Below are positions 34,248 to 43,171 of a stretch of 64,000 bases of DNA, in pieces. The notes under the pieces were generated by a model. It ran no database searches. It saw nothing but the letters and a program-made list of their open reading frames with translations, and was not told the origin of the DNA. Positions within the stretch are counted from its first letter, which is position 1. Each line of letters begins with the position of its first letter. The position numbers and the translations under genes were made by a program. This DNA comes from an uncultured beta proteobacterium. GTDB lineage: Bacteria > Pseudomonadota > Gammaproteobacteria > Burkholderiales > SG8-39. The stretch lies in NCBI GenBank assembly GCA_902826155.1, contig CADEDU010000003.1:79869-143868 (forward strand), written 5' to 3'.

Positions 34248-35639
34248 TTGAACGAACGTGACGCCATAGCAGTCCTGCTGATTCGCGCGGTCGAGACCAG
34301 CGACCCCGAGGGCAAGCATCTGTCGCTCGCCACGCGCCGGGCAATCAGCCTCGACGTGGCACGATCGATCGGCGCCACCGGCCACATCGTCGCGGCGCAG
34401 GCCGATCAGTTCCTGGCCGAACGCGCACGGGCCATGCTGCCCACGCTGCGACCCGATCCGGCTCAGTTCATCCGCGCCACCCAGCCGCTGCGGTTGCGCT
34501 GGATCGTGCTCGTGGTACTGCTTGGAGCGTTCGCCATCGGTGCGCTCAGCAACATGCTGGGCGACCTGCGCCGGCTCAATCTGCTGTACGCGCCGATCGC
34601 GCTGCTGCTGTTGTGGAACATCGCGACGTACGTCGTGCTGGTCGTGCGATGGCTGCTGCGCCTGGGCGCTGGCCGCGCGCGCAGTCAGGCCCCGCCGTGG
34701 CTCACGCGCTGGACCCAGAGCATCCACCTGCACCGTACGCTGGAGCCCGCCCGTCGCGCCATGAGCGAGTGGCTCACGCAGGGCGCGCCCTTGCATCGCG
34801 CACGCGCATCGTTCGTGTGGCACATCGGCGCGGCGGCGCTCGCGCTCGGCGCCATCGCCGGCATGTACCTACGCGGTCTGGGCATCGACTACACCGCCGG
34901 CTGGGAAAGCACGTTCCTCAACGAGCGCGGCGTGCACACAGTGTTGAAGTTTCTGCTTGGCCCCGGGGCTTTGCTGCTGGGCACCAGCGTGCCCGACGCG
35001 CAGCACATCGGCACGATCCGCTTCACCAGCGAGTGGATCAGCGGCCGCAGCGGGGGCGAGCGCGCGGCGGACTGGATCCACCTCTACGCCGCCAGCACGT
35101 TGATGATCATCCTGCTCCCGCGGCTGGTCATGGCGTTGTTCGACCGGCTGCGCGCGCTGCGCCTGGTGGATCGTTTTCCGATCGACCTGGATCACGACTA
35201 CTTTCGCCGGTTGCTGGCCTCGAGCAGCGCCACGCCGCAGCGGCTGAACATCATCCCCCACGGCGTCGCGGTCGACGATGCCTTGCGCCGGCGGATAGTC
35301 CTCGGTCTTGAACAAGCGCTGGGCACATCGATCGAGCCGCACTTCACGCCGGCAGTTCCATATGGCGAGCAGCCGAGCGGGTCAGCAGTCGCTGCTAATG
35401 GTGTGTTAGTGTTTTCGCTGGCGAGCACACCGGAGCAGGAAGTGCACGGTGCGATCTTGCAGGGCGCACGCCCGCTGGCCGTAGTGCTGGACGAGCTGTC
35501 ATTCACCCAGCGCGTGCGGGGAGACTCGACGATGAAGCGCCGGCTGCAGGAACGCCGTGAGTTATGGCGACAGTTCCTGAAGCCGCATCAACTGGATCCG
35601 GTGTTCGTGCCGCTCGAAACCTCGACCAACGCTCCATGA
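34248..35639 (+). CDS. DUF2868 membrane protein
   Basis: A 463-residue protein of the DUF2868 family. It has about four membrane segments: two near residues 84-130 (VLVVLLGAFAIGALSNML and LLYAPIALLLLWNIATYVVL), one near 190 and one near 285, with a soluble C-terminal 150 residues. The start is TTG at 34248, which gives NERDAIAVLLIRAVE. The stop overlaps the next start (ATGA), and in betaproteobacteria this gene is habitually followed by the DUF3482 GTPase, so the two probably form a membrane-tethered pair. Function is unknown. Confidence 0.87.
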   Translation: MNERDAIAVLLIRAVETSDPEGKHLSLATRRAISLDVARSIGATGHIVAAQADQFLAERARAMLPTLRPDPAQFIRATQPLRLRWIVLVVLLGAFAIGALSNMLGDLRRLNLLYAPIALLLLWNIATYVVLVVRWLLRLGAGRARSQAPPWLTRWTQSIHLHRTLEPARRAMSEWLTQGAPLHRARASFVWHIGAAALALGAIAGMYLRGLGIDYTAGWESTFLNERGVHTVLKFLLGPGALLLGTSVPDAQHIGTIRFTSEWISGRSGGERAADWIHLYAASTLMIILLPRLVMALFDRLRALRLVDRFPIDLDHDYFRRLLASSSATPQRLNIIPHGVAVDDALRRRIVLGLEQALGTSIEPHFTPAVPYGEQPSGSAVAANGVLVFSLASTPEQEVHGAILQGARPLAVVLDELSFTQRVRGDSTMKRRLQERRELWRQFLKPHQLDPVFVPLETSTNAP

Positions 35640-37198
35640 CGACCGCCACACCGTCCGCCACTCCATCTGCCGCGCCGGCCGCGCCTCCGTCCGCCTCCGC
35701 GTCGACCAGCCCGCAGTCGACCGGCGCGGTCCCGACCATCGCTGTCACCCTGACGCTGGTCTCGCACACCAACATCGGCAAGACCACGCTCGCCCGCACG
35801 CTGCTCAAACGCGACGTCGGCGAGGTACGCGACGCGCCGCACGTCACGCAGGTGAACGAAGCCTTCGACATGATCCGGGCCGAAGGCGCACTGCTGCGGC
35901 TGTGGGACACGCCCGGGTTCGGCGATTCGGCACGGCTGGCCAAGCGGCTGGAACAACTCACCAATCCGATCGGCTGGCTGCTTTCCAACGTGTGGGACCG
36001 CTGGACCGATCGCAATTTCTGGGTGAGCCAGCAGGTGGTGGGCAACATCCAGCGCGACGCCGACGTGGTGCTCTATCTGGTCAACGCGTCGGAGGAACCG
36101 GCGAGCAGCGGCTACATCGCGCCGGAATTGCGTGTGCTCGGCTGGGTAGGCAAACCGGTGCTGGTGCTGCTCAATCAGATGGGGCCGCCGCGGCGCGCCG
36201 ATGAAGAAGCGGTCGAGATCCAGCGCTGGCGTGCGCACCTCGCGCCGTACAGCGTGGTGCGCGGCGTGCTCGCGCTCGATGCGTTTGCGCGCTGCTGGGT
36301 GCAGGAAGACACGCTGCTCGCCGCAGTTGCGCCGCTATTGCCGCTCGAAAAGCGCTCGTTCTTCGCCAAGCTGCGCATGGCCTGGGCGGCCGAACAGCAC
36401 AAGATCTTCGCCGCTTCGATGTCGATCCTGGCGGCGCAGGTGGCGCGCGCGGCGCAGGTCAAGGAGGCCGCCAACGATCGCGACTTCCTCGGTGCGTTCG
36501 TGGCCGTCGGCGCGGCACTGGGCATGTCGAAGGGCGTGCAGCGCGGGCTGCAGAAGAACGAGTCCGATGCGATCGAGCGCATGTCGGAGAAGCTCGCCGA
36601 GGATCTGCGCGGCTCGACCAACGAAGTGATCGCGCTTCATCACATCGACGGCTCGGCCACGCTCACCGTGCTCGAGCGGGTACAGGCGCACGTGAAAGCC
36701 TCGCGCGCGGTCAACGAGAATCAGGCGACCGTGGTGGGCGGCGCGGTGGCCGGTGCGCTGTCAGGGCTGATCGCTGATCTGGCCGCCGGCGGATTGACGT
36801 TCGGCGGTGCTGCGCTTGGCGGTGCGGTGGCCGGCGCGCTCGGTGCGCGGCTGGCCGCCCAGGGCGTGAACCGCGCGCGCGGCGTGCAAGGCTCGATGGT
36901 GTCGTGGAACGACGAGTTCATCATCGATCTGGCGCGCACCACGGTGCTGCGCTATCTCACGATCGCGCACTTCGGCCGTGGCCGCGGCGATTACGTCGAA
37001 AGCGAATTCCCGCCGCACTGGGCGCCGCTGGTCGACAGCCACCTCGAAGCACACGACAAGGCACTGCGCGACGCGATCATCGCCGCGCGCGAACGCAACA
37101 ATCTGCAGCCGCTGGAGAACTGGCTCACCGATTGCTGCAAGGCAGTGCTGGCCAAGCTCTACCCGGTGCAGCGCGCAGCGGAGTCGGCCACGGCCTGA
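35636..37198 (+). CDS. DUF3482 GTPase-like protein
   Basis: A 520-residue protein with a Ser/Pro/Ala-rich first 30 residues, then an Era-like GTPase domain: P-loop SHTNIGKTTLARTLL (the first P-loop Gly is replaced), switch II LWDTPGFGD, and LLNQMG at the site of NKxD. A DUF3482 part follows, ending in a glycine-zipper membrane-like region near residues 365-425 (VVGGAVAGALSG, FGGAALGGAVAGALG) and a helical tail. Loss of canonical G1 and G4 residues suggests altered nucleotide binding. It partners the DUF2868 gene by an ATGA overlap. Confidence 0.88.
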   Translation: MTTATPSATPSAAPAAPPSASASTSPQSTGAVPTIAVTLTLVSHTNIGKTTLARTLLKRDVGEVRDAPHVTQVNEAFDMIRAEGALLRLWDTPGFGDSARLAKRLEQLTNPIGWLLSNVWDRWTDRNFWVSQQVVGNIQRDADVVLYLVNASEEPASSGYIAPELRVLGWVGKPVLVLLNQMGPPRRADEEAVEIQRWRAHLAPYSVVRGVLALDAFARCWVQEDTLLAAVAPLLPLEKRSFFAKLRMAWAAEQHKIFAASMSILAAQVARAAQVKEAANDRDFLGAFVAVGAALGMSKGVQRGLQKNESDAIERMSEKLAEDLRGSTNEVIALHHIDGSATLTVLERVQAHVKASRAVNENQATVVGGAVAGALSGLIADLAAGGLTFGGAALGGAVAGALGARLAAQGVNRARGVQGSMVSWNDEFIIDLARTTVLRYLTIAHFGRGRGDYVESEFPPHWAPLVDSHLEAHDKALRDAIIAARERNNLQPLENWLTDCCKAVLAKLYPVQRAAESATA

Positions 37199-37210
37199 CG
37201 CTGCCGCGCC

Positions 37211-37906
37211 TCAGCGACGCCCGTACTGCTTGTCGCCGAAGTAGTTGGCGCGCTGCTCGGGGGTGAGCGGTCCGGGCTTGCGTGCGTCTTTCAGCACTTC
37301 GAGAGCGCGCTGCACCGCCGGTCGCGCGGCGATGCCGTCAAACCAGCGCTTGACGTTGGCGTACTGCTCGATGTCGACGTTCTGGTTCTGATACGAGCGC
37401 AGCCACGGAAAGATCGCCATGTCGGCGATGGTGTACTCGTCGCAGGCGATGAAGCGTGATTCGGCGAGGCGCCGGTCCATCACGCCGTACAGGCGGTTCG
37501 CTTCCTTGCCGTAGCGCTCGATCGCGTAGGGAATTTTTTCGGGCGCGTAGATGATGAAGTGGTGCGCCTGACCGAGCATCGGCCCCACTCCGCCCATCTG
37601 GAACATCAGCCACTGCAGCGTCGACCACTTGTCGCGCAGGTTCTCCGGCAGGAACTTGCCGGTTTTCGAGGCGAGATAGATCAGGATCGCGCCCGACTCG
37701 AACACCGCCATCGGTTTGCCGTCGGGCCCGTCGGAGTCGACCATCGCCGGCATCTTGTTGTTGGGGCTGATCTTGAGGAACTCGGGCTGGAACTGGTCGC
37801 CCTTGCCGATATCGATCGGGTGCACGCGATAGGGCAGCCCGGTTTCTTCCAGCATGATGTGGACTTTGTGGCCGTTGGGCGTGGGCCAAGTGTAGAGATC
37901 GATCAT
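37211..37906 (-). CDS. yfcG: Nu-class glutathione transferase/disulfide reductase (YfcG-like)
   Basis: A 231-residue GST. ATG 37906 starts MIDLYTWPTPNGHKV, matching YfcG/YghU, which use a Thr-Pro-Asn-Gly motif in place of the catalytic Tyr/Ser. Other shared blocks are QFQPEFLKISPNNKMPA, VFESGAILIYLA and GGVGPMLGQAHHF. These enzymes reduce disulfide bonds with glutathione. Its 3' end is 12 bp from the convergent DUF3482 gene. Confidence 0.92.
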   Translation of the reverse strand: MIDLYTWPTPNGHKVHIMLEETGLPYRVHPIDIGKGDQFQPEFLKISPNNKMPAMVDSDGPDGKPMAVFESGAILIYLASKTGKFLPENLRDKWSTLQWLMFQMGGVGPMLGQAHHFIIYAPEKIPYAIERYGKEANRLYGVMDRRLAESRFIACDEYTIADMAIFPWLRSYQNQNVDIEQYANVKRWFDGIAARPAVQRALEVLKDARKPGPLTPEQRANYFGDKQYGRR

Positions 37907-38053
37907 GGGGCGGTCCTGAACGAGGGGTTGGCGTGGCAAGGGTGCGTGCGCGGTTCAATCGCGCGCAGCACGTGCAGGCCAGCATAGCACCGCGTCGAGC
38001 AACGCTTGGCAGTGCGCGAGCCGCTGCGCCTGCTGCTCCCATACCTACCGCAT

Positions 38054-40114
38054 CTAGGTGAGCGCGTCTGCTGGCGCGCGCCGGGTCACGTCTTCAAGTG
38101 CGCGCCCCACCTGCGCATCGATGATCGGCGGCAGCGGTGATTCGAGCGTGGCGCACATGGCGCGCATCAGCTCGGCTTCGCGCGGACTGACTTTGCCATC
38201 GGCCGTCACCGCCTCCAGGCAAGCCTTGATCAGCAGCGGTTTCTTGAGCGGCGCAACCTCGGCCAGCCGCTCGAGCGCGCGCTCCACCTCGGGCATCTTG
38301 ATCGCCGAGGGCGCAAGCAATTGCGCGCCGCTGATCTTGAACCAACCCATCAGCCGATCGAACAGCACCGACCCTTCTGAGGCGAGCCGCACGAACAGCG
38401 ACAGCACCGTGACGAGTTCCGTCTCGAGCGCAGTGAAGTCGGCGTAGCGCGCTGCCTTGGGCGTGCGCTTGGCTTCGTCGAGCGCGCGGCCAGCCAGAGC
38501 CATCAACGCGAACTCGAACGGCGTGATGCGTGCATCGGCCACGGTGATCGCACGCGCCAGCTCGAGGAACTGCTTTCGCTCCCCGAGCGGCAAGGGCCGC
38601 AGCACCGGCAGGGCGAGCGACACGATCGGCAGACGCAGATGCGCGTGCTGGTCGCGCACCACGTCGAGATAGCCGCGCGCCTGATCGAACAGTTCGCGCG
38701 CGCCGGGCCGCTCGACGATGCGACTCACGTCGGCACCAGCGTCGAGATCGGCCGCCAGCATCGCCAGCACGATCGCCTTGGCACTATCGGCCGTGCCCAG
38801 CCCGGTGCGGATCGACTCGGGCAAAGCCGCGAGCAGCAACTTGGCGTAGTCGACGTGCTGCGAGCCGGGCTGTCCCACGCTCGCCAGCAATCGATCGGGC
38901 GACATCGCGGCGGCGCGCGACGCATTGCCGCTTGCACCCGCAGCAAAGCCGGTGGCGCCGGCTGCGAATCCAGCGGCACCGCCGGCAAACCCCGAAGCGC
39001 CGGGGAACGCTACGCCGCTGCCCGTCGCAGCAGTTCCAACTGCGCCCCGACCGAAGCCGCCACCGAGCGCGCCCGCGTCGGCCTCGCCCGCGGAGCCTCG
39101 CCCGAATTCCGCGGAAGGTCCGGCCGCAGCCGCGATCCGCTCGGCACGCTTGCGCACATCGGCGATGCGTCCACGCGCGCCTTTGCCCAGGATCTTCTCG
39201 ATGCGCGTCTCGATCGGCGGATGCGTGGCGAACAGGCCATCGAGCCGGGAATCGAGTGCCGCCGCGATGAACATGTGGCTCACTTCGTCGGCGTTCTGAT
39301 GCTCGACCACGCCGCTCTGCGCGGCGATCAGCGCCAGCGCCGAGCCGATGCCCTCGGGATTGCGCGTGAACTGCACCGCCGAAGCATCGGCGAGGTACTC
39401 GCGCTGGCGGCCCACTGCGGCGCGAATCATGTTCGCCATGAACACCCCGACCGCGCCGATCACGAACAACGCCAGACCGAAACCGGCGATGCCGCCCGTG
39501 GCGCGCGAGTCGCGGCCGCGGTCGGCCACGCGCATGAACACGCGTCCGGTGTGGCCGATCATCTCGATGCCGAACAGCAGCCCGATCATGCGGACGTTCA
39601 GCCGCATGTCGCCGTTGAGCACGTGGCTGAACTCGTGGCCGATCACGCCCTGCAACTCATCGCGATTCATCGCGTGCAGCAGACCGTGCGTGACGGCGAT
39701 CGCGGCATCGTTGCTCGAATAGCCCGCCGCGAACGCGTTGAAGCCCTGCTCGTGATCCATGATGTACACCAGGGGCACGGGTACGCCCGAGGCGAGCGCC
39801 ATCTCTTCGATCACGTTGACCAGCCGCTTCTCGGCCAGATCGGTGGTGGCCGAGGTGATCCGCCGCCCGCCCATCATCTCGGCGACCGCGCTGCCGCCAT
39901 CGCGCAGCTGCAGCGTCTTAAACGCCGAACCGCCGAGCACCAGCGCGAGCGTAATGATCGTCACGACAACATACAGCGCGGGCGAACGACTCTCCAGCGC
40001 GATCGCAGTGACGATGTTGACCGACACCACCACCGCAAGCACCGCCAGCACGAACAGCACCGTCAGGCGGCGCGAAGCCTTGCGCGCGGCGTCTTGTTGC
40101 GCGAAGAAGTCCAT
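38054..40114 (-). CDS. M48 (HtpX/Ste24-like) membrane metalloprotease with extra C-terminal domain
   Basis: A 686-residue protein. Residues 17-65 hold two membrane helices, residues 85-310 the M48 peptidase with VIGHEFSHV (H160, E161, H164) and the third zinc ligand in REYLADASAV, with another hydrophobic pair near 178-228. Residues 320-400 are a low-complexity Gly/Ala/Phe linker (GFAGGAAGFAAGATGFAAG). The last 280 residues are helical and end in a TerB-like EAVTADGKVSPREAELMRA segment. HtpX is normally about 290 residues. It follows lemA by 103 bp on the same strand, a known M48-LemA pairing in envelope quality control. Confidence 0.9.
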   Translation of the reverse strand: MDFFAQQDAARKASRRLTVLFVLAVLAVVVSVNIVTAIALESRSPALYVVVTIITLALVLGGSAFKTLQLRDGGSAVAEMMGGRRITSATTDLAEKRLVNVIEEMALASGVPVPLVYIMDHEQGFNAFAAGYSSNDAAIAVTHGLLHAMNRDELQGVIGHEFSHVLNGDMRLNVRMIGLLFGIEMIGHTGRVFMRVADRGRDSRATGGIAGFGLALFVIGAVGVFMANMIRAAVGRQREYLADASAVQFTRNPEGIGSALALIAAQSGVVEHQNADEVSHMFIAAALDSRLDGLFATHPPIETRIEKILGKGARGRIADVRKRAERIAAAAGPSAEFGRGSAGEADAGALGGGFGRGAVGTAATGSGVAFPGASGFAGGAAGFAAGATGFAAGASGNASRAAAMSPDRLLASVGQPGSQHVDYAKLLLAALPESIRTGLGTADSAKAIVLAMLAADLDAGADVSRIVERPGARELFDQARGYLDVVRDQHAHLRLPIVSLALPVLRPLPLGERKQFLELARAITVADARITPFEFALMALAGRALDEAKRTPKAARYADFTALETELVTVLSLFVRLASEGSVLFDRLMGWFKISGAQLLAPSAIKMPEVERALERLAEVAPLKKPLLIKACLEAVTADGKVSPREAELMRAMCATLESPLPPIIDAQVGRALEDVTRRAPADALT

Positions 40115-40217
40115 CGGCGTCAGGACCAGCGGATCGAGAACCGGTCGAAGCAGGCGCGCTGCGCAGGCCGCGACGTAGCCCGGGTCTGTTCAGAACCGGG
40201 GCGCGCGGCGCACACGC

Positions 40218-40811
40218 TCAGCTGAAACTCACCTTCGGCGCCTTGCGCTCTTCGGGCGACTCGGTTGATTCGAGGAGCGTTGCCGGCTTGAACTGGAACA
40301 TGCCGGCAATCACGTTGGCGGGAAAGCTCTCGACCTTGGTGTTGTACGTCATCACCGAGTCGTTGTACGCCTGCCGCGCGAACGCGATCTTGTTCTCGGT
40401 GCTGGTGAGCTCCTCGGAGAGCTGCATCATGTTCTGGTTGGCCTTCAGGTCGGGATAGGCCTCCGAGACCGCCATGAAGCGCGAGAGCACGCCGCTCAGT
40501 CCGGTTTCGGCCTGGGCCAGCGCCTGCATCGCCTGGCCGTCGGCCGGGTTGGCCGCCGCCGCCTTGGCCGCGGTGTAGGCCTGATTGCGCGCGGCGATCA
40601 CCGCTTCGAGCGTTTCGCGCTCGTGCTTCATGTAGCCCTTGGCGGTTTCGACCAGGTTGGGAATCAGGTCGTAGCGGCGCTTCAACTGCACGTCGATCTG
40701 CGCGAACGCGTTCTTGAAGCGGTTGCGCAGCGCCACCAGGCCGTTGTACAGGCCCACGACCCAGGCGACGATCGCGATCAGGATCACCAGAACGACGATC
40801 AATCCAATCAT
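40218..40811 (-). CDS. lemA: LemA family protein
   Basis: A 197-residue protein with an N-terminal membrane helix (IGLIVVLVILIAIVAWVVGL) followed by the LemA helical domain: NRFKNAFAQIDVQLKRRYDL, IPNLVETAKGYMKHE, SEAYPDLKANQNM, LTSTENKIAFARQAYND. LemA proteins have the N-terminus outside the membrane and a coiled cytoplasmic or periplasmic domain of unclear role. It is the first gene of a pair with the M48 protease. Confidence 0.93.
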   Translation of the reverse strand: MIGLIVVLVILIAIVAWVVGLYNGLVALRNRFKNAFAQIDVQLKRRYDLIPNLVETAKGYMKHERETLEAVIAARNQAYTAAKAAAANPADGQAMQALAQAETGLSGVLSRFMAVSEAYPDLKANQNMMQLSEELTSTENKIAFARQAYNDSVMTYNTKVESFPANVIAGMFQFKPATLLESTESPEERKAPKVSFS

Positions 40812-40932
40812 GTTGTTCCTCTCAGGGGTTGGCGCGACGCGGCGGGCGCAATCGTGGCGGCAGGGTCCGACCTGGTCAAACGACGCGCCCGATGACCTTT
40901 GACTTTTTCCCTCGCCGCAGCCACGCGGCCGA

Positions 40933-41937
40933 TCAAACCAGCTTGACGAGCTGCTTGCCGAAGTTCTGCCCTTGCAGCAGGCCGATCAACGCACCCGGCG
41001 CCTGCACCAGACCGTGCACGATACTTTCGCGGAACTTGAGCTTGCCGGCGCGGTACCACGCGGTGAGATCAGCGAGCGCCGGTTTCCACAACTCCATGCG
41101 GTCGCTCACGATAAAGCCTTGCATCCGCAGCCGGTTGATGAGCACCGAGCGGATGTTCTTCAGGCCGCTCAACTCGTCGGCACTGGCGGCGTTGTATTGC
41201 GAGATCAGCCCGCACAGCGACACGCGGCCGAACGTGTTCATGCGCGCCAGGCACGCATCGAGAATCGTGCCGCCGACGTTGTCGAAGTACACATCGATGC
41301 GATCGGGGCAGGCGGCCTTCAATGCTTCGTTCAGATCGCCGGTCTTGTAGTCCAGGCACGCATCGAAGCCGAGCTCCTTGCGCACGTATTCGCACTTTGC
41401 AGCGCCACCGGCGATGCCCACGGTGCGGCAGCCCTTGATCTTCGCGATCTGGCCCACCACCGAGCCCACCGCCCCCGACGCGGCCGACACGACCACCGTC
41501 TCGCCCGCCTTCGGTTGCGCGAGATCGAGCAGGCCGACCCAGGCTGTCACCCCCGGCATGCCCAGCACGCTCAGGTACAGCGACAGGGGCGCGGCATCGG
41601 CATCGACTTTGGTCGCGCTCTTGCCTTCCACGCACGCGTATTCCTGCCAGCCGAAGCGCCCGGTGACGAACGAGCCGACCGGCATGCGATCGTTGTTCGA
41701 CTCGATCACCTCGCCGACCGCACCGCCTTCCATCACCTGATCGATCTCGACCGGCTTGGCATACGAACGCGCCGCATCCATGCGACCACGCATGTACGGG
41801 TCGAGCGACAGCCAATGATTGCGCACGACGATCTCGCCCGCACCGGCGCGCGGAATCGGCGCTTCCTCGAGCCGGAAATTGGCCGCGCTTGGCATGCCGC
41901 TCGGACGACTGGCGAGGACGATGCGGTGGTTGGCCAT
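40933..41937 (-). CDS. NADP-dependent zinc-free MDR oxidoreductase (CurA/PTGR-like)
   Basis: A 334-residue medium-chain reductase. It begins NHRIVLASRPSGMPSAANF, has DPYMRGRM near residue 50, the GMPGVTAWVGL block, the AASGAVGSVVGQIAK nucleotide fold and YFDNVGGTILD, all typical of leukotriene/curcumin reductases (PTGR, CurA). No zinc ligands are present. These enzymes reduce alpha,beta-unsaturated carbonyls. It is followed upstream on the same strand by two acyl-CoA dehydrogenases (35 bp gap), which may make its enoyl-type substrates. Confidence 0.92.
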   Translation of the reverse strand: MANHRIVLASRPSGMPSAANFRLEEAPIPRAGAGEIVVRNHWLSLDPYMRGRMDAARSYAKPVEIDQVMEGGAVGEVIESNNDRMPVGSFVTGRFGWQEYACVEGKSATKVDADAAPLSLYLSVLGMPGVTAWVGLLDLAQPKAGETVVVSAASGAVGSVVGQIAKIKGCRTVGIAGGAAKCEYVRKELGFDACLDYKTGDLNEALKAACPDRIDVYFDNVGGTILDACLARMNTFGRVSLCGLISQYNAASADELSGLKNIRSVLINRLRMQGFIVSDRMELWKPALADLTAWYRAGKLKFRESIVHGLVQAPGALIGLLQGQNFGKQLVKLV

Positions 41938-41972
41938 TGGCGAAGATCCGTGTAATCAGAGATTGCGGTTGT

Positions 41973-43109
41973 TCAGGCCTGATTGGCGATGAAGCGTTCC
42001 AGATGGAAATCGGTATCGCCCAGCCAGGCGTCGATCATCGTCAGGCGCTTGCCGTAGTGGCTCGCCGGCATTTCGTTGGTGAGACCCATGCCGCCGTGCA
42101 TCTGGTAGGCGCTTTGCGCCAGCGCGCGGCCCGACTTGCCGATGAACACCTTGGCCGCCGACACCGCATGACGCCGCTCTTTCGCATCGGCGCTTTCGCA
42201 GCGCATCGCCGCCATGATCGCCATCGAGCGCGACTGCTCGCAGTGGACCAGCATGTCGACGGCGTGATGCTGCAGCACCTGGAACCGCCCGATCGGCTGA
42301 CCGAACTGCTGGCGCGTCTTGATGTAGTCGAGCGTCAATGCGTTGAGCGTTTCCATCACGCCGATGGCCTCGCCGCACAACGCCGCGGCCCCGTCGTCGA
42401 GCACGCGCTCGATGACGGCCATGCCGCCGTCGACCGAACCGAGCACCGCGCTCGCATCGACCGCGACGTTTGACAGGGTCACCTCGGCGGCGCGCAATCC
42501 ATCGATGGTGCGGTAATCGCGACGCGAGACGCCCTTGGCTTTGCCCTCGACCAGGAACAGCGTGATGCCTTGCGCGTCGGAGTTGCCACCGGCAGTGCGC
42601 GCCGAGACGATCAGCGTATCGGCCTGCGCGCCATGCAGCACGACGCTCTTGGTGCCATTGAGCACGAAGCTGTTGCCGTTGCGACGTGCAGTGGTGCTGA
42701 CGTGCCGGGCGTCGTGGCGGCCCTGCACTTCAGCGTACGCGAACGCGAGCAGCAGCTTGCCTTCGACGAGCGCCGGCAGAATGTTCGCGCGCTGCGCCTC
42801 GGAGCCACCGTGCACCAGCGCACGACCGCCCAGAATCGCGGTGGCCATGAACGGCTCCACCATCAGGCCGTTGCCCACCGCGTTGAGCACGATCATCGCG
42901 TCGACCATCGAGCCGCCGTAGCCGCCATGTTCCTGCGGCAGAGCGATGCCGAGCACGCCCATGTCGGCCAGTTGCGCCCAGGTCTGGCGCGAGAAGCCTT
43001 CGGGCTGCTGCTGATTGGCGCGCCGGCGCTCGAAGCCGTAGTCTTTCTGTACGAACCGCGCGAGCGAATCGCGCAGCATCTGCTGTTCTTCGACCAGTGA
43101 GAAGTCCAT
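41973..43109 (-). CDS. Acyl-CoA dehydrogenase family protein (subunit-like)
   Basis: A 378-residue flavoprotein of the short ACAD type that often pairs with a second ACAD to form an alpha2beta2 enzyme. It begins DFSLVEEQQMLRDSLARFV, has IALPQEHGGYGGSM, and ends QMHGGMGLTNEMPASHYGKRL. The central FAD-binding segment is diverged (AYAEVQGRHDARH in place of the common TEPxxGSD), so it may not bind FAD alone. It is 62 bp after a full-type ACAD on the same strand, consistent with a heteromer. Confidence 0.9.
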   Translation of the reverse strand: MDFSLVEEQQMLRDSLARFVQKDYGFERRRANQQQPEGFSRQTWAQLADMGVLGIALPQEHGGYGGSMVDAMIVLNAVGNGLMVEPFMATAILGGRALVHGGSEAQRANILPALVEGKLLLAFAYAEVQGRHDARHVSTTARRNGNSFVLNGTKSVVLHGAQADTLIVSARTAGGNSDAQGITLFLVEGKAKGVSRRDYRTIDGLRAAEVTLSNVAVDASAVLGSVDGGMAVIERVLDDGAAALCGEAIGVMETLNALTLDYIKTRQQFGQPIGRFQVLQHHAVDMLVHCEQSRSMAIMAAMRCESADAKERRHAVSAAKVFIGKSGRALAQSAYQMHGGMGLTNEMPASHYGKRLTMIDAWLGDTDFHLERFIANQA

Positions 43110-43117
43110 CGCTTTAT

Positions 43118-43153
43118 CCCTTCACCCTTCACCCTTCAACCCTTCGCCCTTCA
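43118..43153 (-). repeat. Imperfect CCCTTCA heptamer repeat
   Basis: Between the two acyl-CoA dehydrogenase genes, CCCTTCA occurs about five times with slight changes (read as TGAAGGG on the coding strand). It lies just before the downstream gene's start and could affect translation or simply be slippage-prone DNA. Confidence 0.65.
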
Positions 43154-43171
43154 CTCGTCACGCTTCACCGT

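Noticed and set aside
43118..43153. CRISPR-like array
   Set aside because: The units are 7 bp with no spacers, a simple tandem repeat.
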